64,000 bases of DNA from Mariannaea sp. PMI_226 (lineage: Eukaryota > Ascomycota > Sordariomycetes > Hypocreales > Nectriaceae), in NCBI GenBank assembly GCA_024336345.1, contig JANFOG010000014.1, forward strand, positions 806,001 through 870,000. Reading direction: 5' to 3'. The first letter of the stretch is position 1. Each line of letters begins with the position of its first letter. A program made the position numbers and the translations under genes. A model generated the notes under the pieces. The model worked only from the letters and a program-made list of their open reading frames with translations, ran no database searches and was not told the DNA's origin. Below, piece by piece: positions 34,289-45,400 of this stretch.

Positions 34289-35858
34289 GCTTCTCAGCAG
34301 TTTGGATAAGGCGCTGGAGAATTCAGATTCAGAATGGATACCAGTTTGTTGATCCACTCAAGGACGATATGTAGCCAAGGATCGAGGACTCGACGTCATA
34401 GGCTTCGATATTGACATTCAAGAAGATTTTGGACGTTTCAAATCAAAGAAATACAAACATGGAAACGAAAGCACCCACAGGGACCGGAGAAAGAGGACTA
34501 TGTGCAGTAAGTCCAGACTAGCGTGTGGTGATTCTTGGAGTCTCTTCAATTGGCTCCTGGAACGACCCTGGGAATAGAATGCACTCTCAGGTGTTTGAAG
34601 CTCGCAAACCCCAACAGTTATCAACAAGGGGCTTATCGCCAACAAGCCACCCTGGTAATTCACCCATGCAAAGCTCGAAGGGAGCGAAAGATGCCAAGAT
34701 GGACACCCAAAGAGAAAGAGGGGAAAGTAAGGGATCCACCCCTTTGTCTCTACCATGCCGCCTCGAATCTGTGCAGGGATTGTACTCCATGATTGCATGG
34801 GTTACATGGCCACCGTCTTATTCCCCCCACAGGGCCCATGGACACGCGCTCAATCACTGTTGTGCAGGTAGCATAGCAGTCAGGTAGGACTTACAGTAAG
34901 CCCATACCGGCCATCTTTATCACGTTAGCACCCCGTCGAGTCAAGCGCAGTTGGCAGGATGATAATTAGTAGACGAAGAAACACTCTCGTATTGAACATC
35001 CCTGTGTCAACTGTATCATTGAACAGTTTGGCTAATGGCAGACGTGGTCAATCTAAGAGTTGGGCTGGGGTGAGGTTGAGTTGACTGAGATCCCAACTAG
35101 CTTTGACAAGCTGCTTGTCAGCATTGTAATGATGACTATTTGCCAGCTAAGGTATTAATCATGAGAGTAAGATACATGCGGCAAAGAAACAACGATAGAA
35201 ACACAGCTATTCGAGTTGGGGAAAGGCGCAGCAAAACGGCGTTTTCGTGATTACCCCAAACCCAAACCCGTTGACAGTCTGGTCCTCTCCATTTAGCATC
35301 ACATGTCTCAGTTAGTACCCAGGTCGCCAGGTTCCAGAACAAGCTGGATTTGTTTTCGACTAGCAACTCTACTTTTTATGCTACGATCCATGTCTACAAG
35401 GGAAACCAGAACTGAATTGGGAGAAAGCAGGAGAGACGCGGGATGTGGCGAGTTTGTATAAGCAGTACATGTTCATTGCAGAGACGGGAGTGCGGGATAC
35501 AGTACGTTGTTATCGTAAACGCATTTGCCTCATGGCATGGGTTCCATTCTCCTCTGTGCCAGGACAGGGAGGGCAAAGGTTGAGGACAGCCCACCTAGAT
35601 AATTGACGAACATGCAACGTACATTACTGATTTCAACGTCAGATAAGGATATCGACATGCATTCATATGGCGGCAAGGCGATGATGCTAATCGTGCTATT
35701 CCCCGGCGAACTGTTCAAGTGGAATGGAAAATGGTCTTTTGGTCTCGATCTCTCCCTCGCGGGAACCTCCAACTTCAGACAGTCAGCGATGTGGGTGGAT
35801 CAAGTCTCCGGCAATACAGATGTACTATGTAGAATATGGTCCTCCACTTTCAGTCCAG

Positions 35859-35890
35859 CCCAAGTGCCCAAGTACCCAAGTACCCAAGGA
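35859..35890. repeat. CCCAAGTR octamer tandem, four units
   Basis: Units CCCAAGTG, CCCAAGTA, CCCAAGTA and CCCAAGGA run head to tail, about 0.8 kb upstream of the permease start codon. Confidence 0.85.
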
Positions 35891-36180
35891 CACTAGACAG
35901 AGAGGCAAAAGGGACGAGGGACGAGAGAAGCGGCCCTGGGGAGGTACCTTGTGGCGAGGTCATTCAGCCGGGCAGAACCGCAGGTCTAGGTACGTCAGTG
36001 ACTCGTAACTTGGTTCGAACCAACTTGCGAACAGCCCCACTCTCTAACCCTGCCCACCCGACCTTTTCGCCTGCTTGCTGGATCCCCCCGCTAGTGCTGT
36101 GGTCCGGCCGTCGACGCGTTAGTGCGACTTGGTGTTGGTGTGGGTGTGGGCTGTGTGTGAGTGGGCGGCCAGACTGCCTC

Positions 36181-36225
36181 CTCCATGATGCTCCATACTC
36201 CATGCTCCATGTTCCATGCTCCATG
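36181..36225. repeat. CTCCATG heptamer array upstream of permease
   Basis: One CTCCATG at 36181-36187, a 3-nt spacer, then five contiguous heptamers (CTCCATA, CTCCATG, CTCCATG, TTCCATG, CTCCATG; 36191-36225). It ends 490 nt before the permease ATG, so it could lie in the promoter. Confidence 0.85.
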
Positions 36226-36477
36226 TAGATGGACTAAGTACGTAGTAGTAGCTGGTAGAGATGATCAGGCAAAGTGAACCAAGTCAGTTAAGTTACGAGG
36301 TCAGGGTAAGGTAAGGTGTGTGGAAGGCGTGTGGGATGAAAACAGATACAGGTTGCTCTTGCAGATTTGGGGAACTACACCCATGCGACACTTTCCCTCA
36401 GCAGGTACTTAATATACTCGGGCATCTCCCTCTCTTGTTGATCTTTCTCTCTATCCTCCCTCATCCTCATCCTCACC

Positions 36478-36493
36478 TCTTCTTCTTCTTCTT
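36478..36493 (+). promoter_or_regulatory. TCT/CT-rich tract in the permease leader
   Basis: A TCT-triplet run lies inside a broader pyrimidine-rich stretch (about 36421-36545) about 170-300 nt upstream of the permease ATG. CT tracts of this kind commonly mark core promoters and leaders of expressed genes in filamentous fungi. No TATA box is evident. Confidence 0.45.
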
Positions 36494-36715
36494 CCCCTTC
36501 CCTCTTCCCCCTCCCTTCCTTTTCAATCTCTTCTTCCTCATCACAGCCTTATCCAGCTTGCTTCTTGCTTGCCGGATTAAGCTTGAGTGGATTGGTCTTG
36601 ACCTTCTCCTTGCAGATTGGTTAAGCTTCCCGTCCTTTGCCATACTCGGCCGCACATACGACCTACAGCAGCTCAACCCATAAGCAACCAAACTTGTACT
36701 CACCAATCCGACAAA

Positions 36716-38448
36716 ATGGGTTTCGACGAGGAGAAGGTGCCCCAGTTCGAGACCTCCACCAAGTCAGACTTGGTGGTGGAGGGCCACGACAATGTCGACG
36801 ACCTCCAGCGTCGTCTCCATAATCGACAGATCCAGCTGATTGCAGTTGGTGGTTCCATTGGTACCGCCCTCTTCGTCAGTATCGGTGGAGGCCTCGCCAA
36901 AGGCGGCCCCGCGAATCTGTTCATTGCCTACACCCTCTACTCCCTGGTCCTCGCCCTCGTAAACAACAGTGTCGCTGAAATGAGCACCTACATGCCCATC
37001 TCAGGTGGCTTCATTCGTCTTGCTGGTCACTGGGTTGACGATGCCCTGGGCTTTACAGCTGGTTGGAACTTCTTCTTTTACGAAGCGATCCTAATCCCTT
37101 TTGAGATTACTGCTCTGAACCTCGTCCTGTCATTTTGGAGTGACAAGATTACCGACCCAGGCCCAACGGCTGGTATTTGCGCCGCTGTTATTGTCCTCTA
37201 TGCGTAAGAACCTCTGTGCCCTCCCCCCCGCTTCCCCTTCTTAATCGTTGGTATGCTAACATTTGTTCGTGTGAGTGTAGTCTTCTCAACGTTTTGGCTG
37301 TTCGTGCTTACGGTGAGGCCGAGTTCTGGCTTTCTGGCGGCAAAGTTATTCTGATTATTATTCTCTTCTGCTTCACCTTCATCACCATGGTCGGTGGCAA
37401 CCCTTCACATGACGCGTTCGGCTTCCGTTACTGGAAGAACCCCCCAGGAGCGTTTGCTGAGTGGCACACAACGGGCGATCTCGGTCGATTTGAAGGTTTC
37501 CTCGCTTGTCTTTGGTCTGCCGGCTTCTGCATTGTCGGACCTGAGTATATCTCTATGGTCGCTGCTGAGGCCAAGCGCCCTAGCATCTTCATCAAGGCTG
37601 CTTTCAAGACCGTCTACTACCGATTCTGTTTCTTCTTCATTGTCGGTTCCCTTGCTGTCGCTATCGTCTGCCCTTGGGACGACCCCGTCCTCACTGCCAT
37701 CTACCGTGATGGTACCCAGGGTGGCGGTACTGCTGCTGCTTCGCCATATGTCATTGCGATGACCAACATGAGAATCAAGGTGCTTCCGCACATTGTGAAT
37801 GCCCTCATGATCACCTCCATCTTCTCCGCCGGTAACACATACACCTACTGCGCCACCCGATCTCTGTATTCGCTGGCTCTTGAGGGCCGCGCCCCTCGAT
37901 TCCTCCGAAAGTGTACTAAGCAGGGTGTCCCCATCTACTGCTTCTGCGTTGTCATGATTTTCCCCTTCTTGTCGTTCCTGCAACTCAGCAACAGCTCTGC
38001 AAAGGTGCTTAACTGGCTCATTAACATCATGACCGGTGGTAGCTTGATCAACTACTTGATCATGGGTATTACCTTCTTCAACTATTACCTAGCCACCAAG
38101 GCTCAAGGCTTTGACCGCACCAAGCTCCCTTACTATGGATTCTTCCAACCTTGGGGTGCCATCATTGCCTTCGCTTTCCAGCTCATCATGGTTATCTTCT
38201 ACGGTTATAGCTCCTTCACCCCGTGGAGCGTGAGCAACTTCTTTGCCAACTACACCATGCAAATTGTTGCTCCTATCCTCTTCTTTGGATGGAAGCTGCT
38301 CAAGCGCACTCGCTACGTGCGACCCAGCGAGGTTGATTTGGTCTTCGAACGACCCCAAATCGATGCCTATGAGAGTCAATTCACCGACGTTCCAGTTGGC
38401 TTTTGGGTTGAGCTACTTCAGATGGTTGGTCTGTGCCGTAACAAGTAA
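36716..38448 (+). CDS. Amino-acid permease, APC superfamily YAT type (2 exons)
   Basis: A plasma-membrane, proton-coupled amino-acid uptake carrier. Exons 36716-37203 and 37281-38448 give 551 aa. The 77-nt intron has GTAAGA donor, TGCTAAC branch and GTGTAG acceptor, and splits the Ala codon in VLYA-LLNVLAVRAYGE. After a charged 46-residue N-terminal tail, TM1 carries the family hallmark LIAVGGSIGTALFVSIGGGLAKGGP. Other family segments are MSTYMPISGGFIRLAGHWVDDALGF, AYGEAEFWLSGGKVI, GFLACLWSAGFCIVGPEYISMVAAEAKRP and SIFSAGNTYTYCATRSLYSLALEGRAP. About 12 TM segments can be placed. It resembles fungal general or dicarboxylic-type permeases, but the substrate cannot be assigned. The gene is convergent with EF3 and its upstream region is very long. 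Confidence 0.95.
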
Positions 38449-39861
38449 GAGATGGAACGCAGACAAACGGCTGTTTAGCACATTGTATATATAGTAGTTC
38501 TTGTTTAATCCTTTTTTCTATATATAACGCCGTCTTGTGAACTTTTTGAGCCATGAAAGTCCCAGCGGCTGACGGATGAATTATACCCAATATACGCAGA
38601 TAAATGCTTCAATTTTGTTTCGCATATACCTGCTGTTCTCTTGCATTTACTACCAGTGTCGTGAATACCGAAGTAATAGATGATATGACTCAGTTCTATG
38701 GTGATGTAAGTGCATAGTACCTAGTATGAAAACTACTGAGCGGACACTTGGGAGAAGCTTCTTCCAGATAGATACCTTGGAGAAGTCCAGTCAATGCAAG
38801 CAATAGCTCAACTTCTGCATCATCAAGTTGGCACTACGGCCTTCGCCGAGCCACGTTGCAGGGTGTGAGAGGGAATCGGTCGCGTGGAGTTTCATGGACT
38901 TGCATAGCTGATCAAACTCCCGGTGGTGAGGAGAAGAAGCCATGTGGCAGGGATATGCAGAGTACTTCCCGTGCCTCACCGTTGCATTTCGCATGGATGT
39001 TGATGATGGTGGGTGGCTCTCATCAGAATGTTCTTATAGAGCTTAGCTTGAATCACACCCTCCTTGACAGAAACGCCACCCAACTTCGGCCGCTACGCTA
39101 TTGCATCCTTGATGTAGCTTAATTGGTACTATCATGGCATTCATTCGATGACAACTTTTATTAAGTTGCTACCAGCAGAATATGCGAGAGTGATTCTTGC
39201 TGATCTTTACTGTTTACTGTGATGATCTTCCTACAAAGAAGGCGGGATGGCCGAGACATTGAGGATTGAAGAAGGGGGGATTATTCGGTGACATCGTGCG
39301 AGGGCAAAATACTTCTGCCTGGAGTAGCACACTATTTTGTTTTGGTGTCTGGCTAGGAAAGGGGGGGGGAGGGGGGGTGGTGTACTAGGATATTGAGGCA
39401 AAGGGATTTTGCTATGATCGACGGCCTTTGATCCGGGAGGATTTGCGAGGGAGAGAGGGAAAACATGGGGGAGGAGAAAGAGTGTGAGTGGGGATGTGGG
39501 CATGAATTTGATTTGCGAAACAAATATGTGCTGAGTGTACTTTGCCCTTTTTTGGGTCATCGATTTCAACCCTCGCAGGCTTCTGGAAGGATGAGCTAGG
39601 ATGTAAGCTGAATTGGAGAGACAGCGAGGGGGGAAAGAAGGGGGGAGGGGGTCAGCTGGAAAGGTCCGTGGTGACGATTTGGGGCGTGGCCGAGGGACCG
39701 GGGTGGGGGCAATCGTCGGATGAGGTTGACAGTGGGGCCGATATTCACGGGCCCCGGGGAGAACCAAACTCGTTATCTCTGGACTTGTTATGGTGCCCCA
39801 AGGAGAAGGGCAACATCTCCCATATTAGAGAATAGTAGCAACCGTATCTAAATGAAGAATG

Positions 39862-39886
39862 AAAAATAAAATAAAATAAAATAAAA
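39862..39886. repeat. AAAAT pentanucleotide microsatellite
   Basis: About five AAAAT units in non-coding DNA. Confidence 0.8.
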
Positions 39887-41044
39887 GGGGGCTTTTTGCT
39901 CTATAGTAGTACCTGTGCTATAAACCGGAGAGAACGAAAAGCTACCAGCTCGGTTCTTGAGCTAGTCAGCTCGTATCGCTGTTTTGCTACATGCGACGGT
40001 ATATTTGATCGAAATTCTACCGAAGGGAGTTCGGAAAACTTTTCTGGATCCAGGTCATTTAATAATCAATAATAACGCTATCAAAGGACCCCCTGATAGG
40101 GAAACAAGGGGTCTCGCCCTTGAACCCCTTCATACGGCGCACAAGCGCACAGGGCAATCTCTTAGAGTAGCCGCAGTGGGAAGGTATGCTCTTTTTCCCC
40201 CGGAGATCCAGAAGAGAAGGAAGCATGAAGTCAAGTACCGAGTTGTCAGGACTGGGTTTTGGAGGATCAAGTATGCAGAGGTATATGAAACCATCGAGTC
40301 AGTCTTTTTTTTTATGCGACTGGGGCTGGGGTTTCTTGAATCTTGAGCTTGGTAGTCCATCTCATGCTTGGGGTTTGTATCGTAGGATACTGTAGGTCAA
40401 GCCAGTTCTTCAATCTGTCTCTGGAAACACTTTGGACTATTTATCCCGAACTCCTACGGGCTTTCCATCTCACGGGCTTTCATCTCACTGACCCTCTTTT
40501 GATGGATTGTTCGCGATCTAATCTAACACTGCAATGCTGGTCCTATAATAGGATGTACATGGATCTACTTTGCCGGATAGCTCGGTGATAATAAAACAAT
40601 TTGTGTTCCAACATTGGCCGTACCAGGGGAACCTCGTGATTTGAAGATGAGCTGGTTGAGCTAACGCGTCCCAACTAGAGAATCGGTTTGGACTGCATAA
40701 ATTACTGATTACAGAAACCCCTACAGCTTTGATGCCTTGGAATAGAGAGGGAGACCATCAAACGGTTGATTAAAAGCATAGGGAAATTCATGCTATAGAG
40801 TAAGTTTTATCCTTTGGATCCTCTTGAAGCTTCCTGCTAGATTGTTGGTTTGAGAGTTTCGATTTTCCTGTCACCAGATGGTATTCGTCAAAGCCACATC
40901 AGGCGAAAGCTTTCACTATTGAGACACAAATGCCTTGGCTACATAAGTATTTATGATTGCAGAGAGATATGCAATTGCATGATTCTAAGTCCGTGGCTGA
41001 AGTCTTGATCTGAATAATGAAAGAGCGCAGTGGTTCATCTAATG

Positions 41045-41064
41045 TTGGCGCAATTGTGCGCCAA
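41045..41064. repeat. Perfect inverted repeat, 8-bp arms, 4-nt loop
   Basis: TTGGCGCA and TGCGCCAA flank ATTG. The half-site TTGGCGC resembles E2F-like sites, and GCCAAG at its right edge matches the PacC core. These are resemblances only. Confidence 0.7.
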
Positions 41065-41305
41065 GAGCAATTTTTCCCCTTCATCAATAATTGGCTCTTA
41101 GCGAAAGAAAGAAGGAAAGAGAGTCATGGTTTAGTTATACATATAATGTAGAGCCCGAAAGGTTGCTGCATCAGTATAGAAATACAACATTCAGCAAGAA
41201 TACTGGACTTTGACATCTCAAAGAACAAATGTTGTTGGGCTTGGTTTTCTGGTGCTCTACCTCCATAGTGTCCAATAAGCAGCCGGTTCCTCAACAAAAT
41301 CATCT

Positions 41306-41407
41306 GGTGAGATGGCCGAGTTGGTTATGGCGTCAGGTTAAGGTCACCTTAACAACCTAAGATTCCTGATGGAGCAATCCTCCTGGGTTCGAGTCCCAGT
41401 CTCATCA
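41306..41407 (+). tRNA. tRNA-Leu(AAG) with a 20-nt intron
   Basis: The cloverleaf folds by eye. The acceptor arm is GGTGAGA (41306-41312) pairing with TCTCATC (41400-41406, one G-U), with discriminator A at 41407. The D arm is GCC/GGC. The anticodon stem is TCAGG (41333-41337) with CCTGA (41365-41369). The anticodon AAG sits in the loop TTAAGG, interrupted after position 37 by an intron at 41344-41363. The intron contains CCTTAA, complementary to the loop, as expected for a pre-tRNA intron helix. The long variable arm GGAGCAATCC is the type II arm expected of leucine tRNA. The T arm is CTGGG-TTCGAGT-CCCAG. Internal promoter boxes are A (TGGCCGAGTTGG, 41313-41324) and B (GGTTCGAGTCC, 41386-41396). 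After A-to-I editing the anticodon would read CUU/CUC/CUA. Confidence 0.96.
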
Positions 41408-42475
41408 ACAGATTTTCTTTTTCTGTCTTTTATTTTTTTTTACAGTTTCACAGTCACGTCATTCGAATAGTTATGGTGTTCTTTTGTTTGGGGTTGAAAT
41501 ATTCTGGTTTTAAAATGCATTCTTGTTTGTTTATTGGGAGTATGCGACTGTTCTCTTCTCAAGTGAAATTTTATTTAGTGCCATCAAGAAAGCCTATCAG
41601 AATGAAATCGCACTCAAGACTGTGAGCAACACTTACTCCCAGAGACCAATAGTTGCACACTCGGTCTCTCCTGTTAACGTTTCTCAGATACGACTGATGA
41701 AGGAAGGAAAAAAGAAACCTGACTAGATATAATTAGAACGGAGACTGTAGATATCACTGGGAATGCACTTGTATCAATAAGTTTGTATCCATTTGCAGAC
41801 CAATGACACGCTGCCTACCCTATACCCTATTACTATTCAACAAACCGGAAACCAACTTCATAGAGACAGCTCGTTCCATCAAAAGAGGGGTGGGCATCTA
41901 AACCTAGAAGAACCTGGATAGAATAGGGCCAGTTAGCTTAATTTTGACAGCAAGTGGACAACATGAGCGAGATATATAGACTAGGAAAAGCCACTTTTTC
42001 ACAAATTCAAAACGTAACAGAACACGATAGAGCCATACATGAGCAAAACCAAGAAAAGCCTCCATCTCGCTCGACATAGCCTTTCTACAATTAAGACCGC
42101 ATCACCGACAACTAGGAAATATATAACGTGCAAGATATTGTTTGAACTTTGATCTTTATCAAGTCTATTTTGGCTCTATCTATTGCTAGCCTTCCAATTC
42201 CGCCTGAAGCCAAAGAGTTTGAAATACGTCGAGGATCCTCCAATCCTAAACACATCTTTGTCCCCAAAATCCTCCAGGTGGCAGTCTAACAGAGCAACCC
42301 AAATTCTACCGGGAGCCCCAGGTGTGCTGTCCATCCATTACTAAAAGACGCGCACCCTTAACTTTTTTTTGATCAACGCAAGACAAAAGGAAAAATGTGG
42401 TATGAGGTCATGAGAAGAAGTGATTCGTCGTTAGAAAGTATAGTCGTGGATAGTGTGGAGTGCGGATGATGGAGT
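41408..42475. other. Spacer tRNA-Leu to EF3 3' end
   Basis: AT-rich and without a recognisable gene apart from the Pol III T-tracts at its left end. It includes the EF3 3' UTR on its right side. A 67-codon frame at 41523-41726 has no recognisable content. Confidence 0.5.
41413..41441 (+). terminator. RNA polymerase III T-tract terminator
   Basis: TTTT (41413-41416), TTTTT (41418-41422) and a longer T run (41432-41441) begin 6 nt after the tRNA discriminator base, as expected for Pol III termination. Confidence 0.85.
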
Positions 42476-45400
42476 TTAGAAGTCCTCCTCATCGCTGAAA
42501 ACCTCCTCACCACGCTTGCGACGGGCCATACGCTCTGTGAAATAGTTAGCTTCTGTTTTTGTATTGAGACTGGATGAATTTTTTTCTTCTTGAACTTACC
42601 CTTCTTCTTCTTACGGGCCTCAGAAGAGGTGAGCTTCTTAGCCTTCTTGGTGGAAACAATCTTGTTACCCATGGCGTCGAACTTCTCCTCCTCATCACCG
42701 TCGTCCTGCTTGAGACGAGGGCCGGAACCCTGACCCTGGACCCAGTTGTGGCCGGAGGGAGTCATCTTGCCGTCCATGACAGCCCAGACCTCCTCAGTCA
42801 AGTCCTTGGTGAACTCGGCAGAGTGAGTGATGATGATAACACCACCCTCGAACTTCTTCAGGGCCTTGGACAGGGCACCGAGAGAGTCACGATCAAGATA
42901 GTTGGTAGGCTCATCAAGAACGATCAAGTGAGGTCGCTGCCAAGAGCAGGCAGCAAGGACAGTCTTGACACGCTGGCCACCAGACAGACCGCGCATGCGG
43001 GAGTGGGAGACAAGCTCGGCATCGAGACCGAAGTTGGCGCAGTGAGTCTCAATCTCCTTTCGGACCAGAGGTCGGAACTGACCAGAGGCAAGAGCCTCCT
43101 TCATATCGACATCAGCAACCATCTTCTGGTGAGAGGCCAGAAGCTCGTTACGGGGCAACCAAGCGTTGTCGGCGGTCATCATGGGGATCCAGCGCTCGTT
43201 CTTCATGCCGAGGTTCTCACCCAGAGCGAAAGAGCACTCGTACTCGTAGCTGTTCTTGAACTTACGTCGGCTGTGGATGCCAATGACACGACGGGGGGTA
43301 CCCTCGATCTTGAAGACCTTGTCCATGGCCTTCTCATCGGCCTCGGTGATGATCTTGTTGGCACGGTCCATGGTCTCACGATCCTCACCAGTCTGGAATC
43401 GCCACTGGATGTACTCAGAGGGGGTCTTGTCCAAGTGGTTATCAATGTGGGCGAAAGCGTGCTGCTTAATGTAGGCGATACGGATGTTCTCGTGCTGGTA
43501 GATCTCACCACCAGTGGGGATGAGCTCACCGCACAGGACGTTGATCAGGGTAGACTTGCCAGCACCGTTGGGGCCAATGACGGCAATACGGGAGCCGAGA
43601 GAGCACTGGAAGGCAATGTCGGAGATCTGGGGCTTGGAAGTACCAGGGTACTGGAAGGACATGTTGGTGGCACGGAGAATGGCCTTGGCCTTGGTCTTGA
43701 CACCCTCAAGGAAACCGGGCTCAGGGAAGCTGAACTCGATCTCGGAGGCACCGAGCTCGTAGTAAGATCGGGCAGAGGGGACACGCTGGACGAAGGCAGC
43801 CAGGTTACCACGGTAGCGCTTAAGCTTGAAGCGCTCGTAGTGGACGATATGCTGGCAGACGTTGTCGAGGAAACCAGAGTCGTGGGAGACGATGATGGAA
43901 GTGCAAGGGGAGTTGACGAGGTAGTCCTCGAGCCACTTGACGTTCTTCACATCCAAATGGTTGGTAGGCTCATCGAGCAGGAGGATATCAGGGGCCTCGA
44001 AGACGGCACGGCAAAGAGCCAGCTTCATCTTCCAACCACCGGAAAGAGCGGAGATCTCACCCTTAACCATCTGCTCAGTGAAGCCGAACTCGTTGAGCTG
44101 CTTCTCGACATCGGGCTGGGAGACACCAACACCGGCCTCGGCAAGCTTCTTCATGGTCCAGTCAATGGTGGTCATCTCAGTATCAGCGGAGTCAAGGTCG
44201 TGCTCGACGAACACGGTCTTAACCTCGGACTGCTTGGGGAAACCCTCGACCTGCTCGTTGTTGATGGCACGCATGAGGGTGGACTTTCCGGAACCGTTGG
44301 GACCGCAAAGACCGTAGCGCTGACCACGCTTAAGACGGAGGTGAGTCTGGTTGAGCAGGATCTTGGCACCGTAGGCAAGGGAGAAGGTACAGTTGCAGAG
44401 ATCCTCACCCTCCTCCTCGTCGGCCTCGGCCTCAGCCTCGGCAGCGGCAGCGGGGATGGCGGCCTTGCGGAAAGCCTCAATGATGGCCTCAGCGTTGTCG
44501 ATGCCAGTGATGACAGCAACGTAAGCCTTGAGGTTGTCGACCCAGATCTTGAGCTCGGTCTCCTTCTCGTCAATGAGCTCACCGGCAATAGCGGCGATGT
44601 ACTCAGCGACAGGACCCATCTTCTCAAGGTAGTTGCCGAACTTGGGCTTGATAGCAGCCTCGACCTTGGGGATCAGGACGTTGAGGGCGCTGTCGTTTTT
44701 GGCCTCGGGGATAACACCGTCCTTGATGTGACCGACACGGGTAAGGGTGTCAAGGGCCTGCTTGGTCTTCTCACGAGCCTCGGGATCAGCCAGGTTGTCG
44801 TAGTTCTTCTGGAGACCGGGCATCATCTTGGGCAAGAAAGGAGCAACGATGTTGGGGTCGTCGACAAGCTTGCACATGTTGTCAACAATGACGGCACTCT
44901 TACGCTTGATGGCGGTCTCACGCTCAGCAAGACCACGATCCAGAAGAGGAACCATGAGGGCAAGGGTAGGCTCCTGGACCTCAGTGACGAAAGTGGTGGC
45001 ACCGAGCAAGTGAACGGTCTCGGGGACGTTCTCGGGCTTGGCGATACACTTGATGAGCTCAGGAATGAAGCGCTCGATATCCCTGTTGACGATCAGGCCG
45101 CAAAGAACCTCCATGGTCTTGTAGGCACGCTCCTTGACCTCCTTCTTGGTATCCCACATAGCCTCGGAAATAACGGGGATCAGATCGGGGACACGGAAAG
45201 CGAGCTGGGCAGGGGTGTTCTGGACGAGGGCATCGATGAAGTCGAGAGCAGCCATCTTTTCGGGCCACTTCTGGGCGTTGCGGATAGACTCCATGATGGA
45301 GGGGAGGGCAGCCTTGACAGCGTTGGCGTTCAGGGCGCCAGCAATGGCGAGAACGGCAGCGTTGGCAGCATTCTTGACAGCGGTGATCTTGTCACCAACG

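Larger units (their letters stand above)
27534..36715. other. 9.2-kb gene-poor region between divergent TTC27-like and permease genes
   Basis: The largest gap in the window. I find no open frame with a recognisable domain, no transposase, reverse transcriptase or terminal repeats, and no tRNA. What is visible is simple sequence: a GT run (32508-32523), decamer repeats (34251-34288), an octamer tandem (35859-35890), a CTCCATG heptamer array (36181-36225), TACTCCGTA words near 30330-30350, and TAGGTAGG/TACCTACC clusters around 33270-33560. The last 250 nt or so before the permease ATG form a C/T-rich leader with a (TCT)n tract. Open frames up to about 200 codons exist (for example 29585-30187 and 31896-32336), but their amino-acid composition looks random. 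The region could hold non-coding RNAs, decayed sequence, or a gene with many short exons that I cannot resolve by eye. Confidence 0.55.
38449..41305. other. Intergenic region permease to tRNA-Leu
   Basis: No gene is visible. The stretch has an A/T-rich permease 3' region, a G-rich segment at 39361-39380, an (AAAAT)n tract at 39862-39886, and a 20-nt inverted repeat at 41045-41064 that lies 240 nt upstream of the tRNA. Confidence 0.5.

Noticed and set aside
27534..36715. Transposon or retroelement relic in the large gap
   Set aside because: No transposase, reverse transcriptase, integrase motif or terminal repeats could be seen; repeats found are only short tandem arrays.
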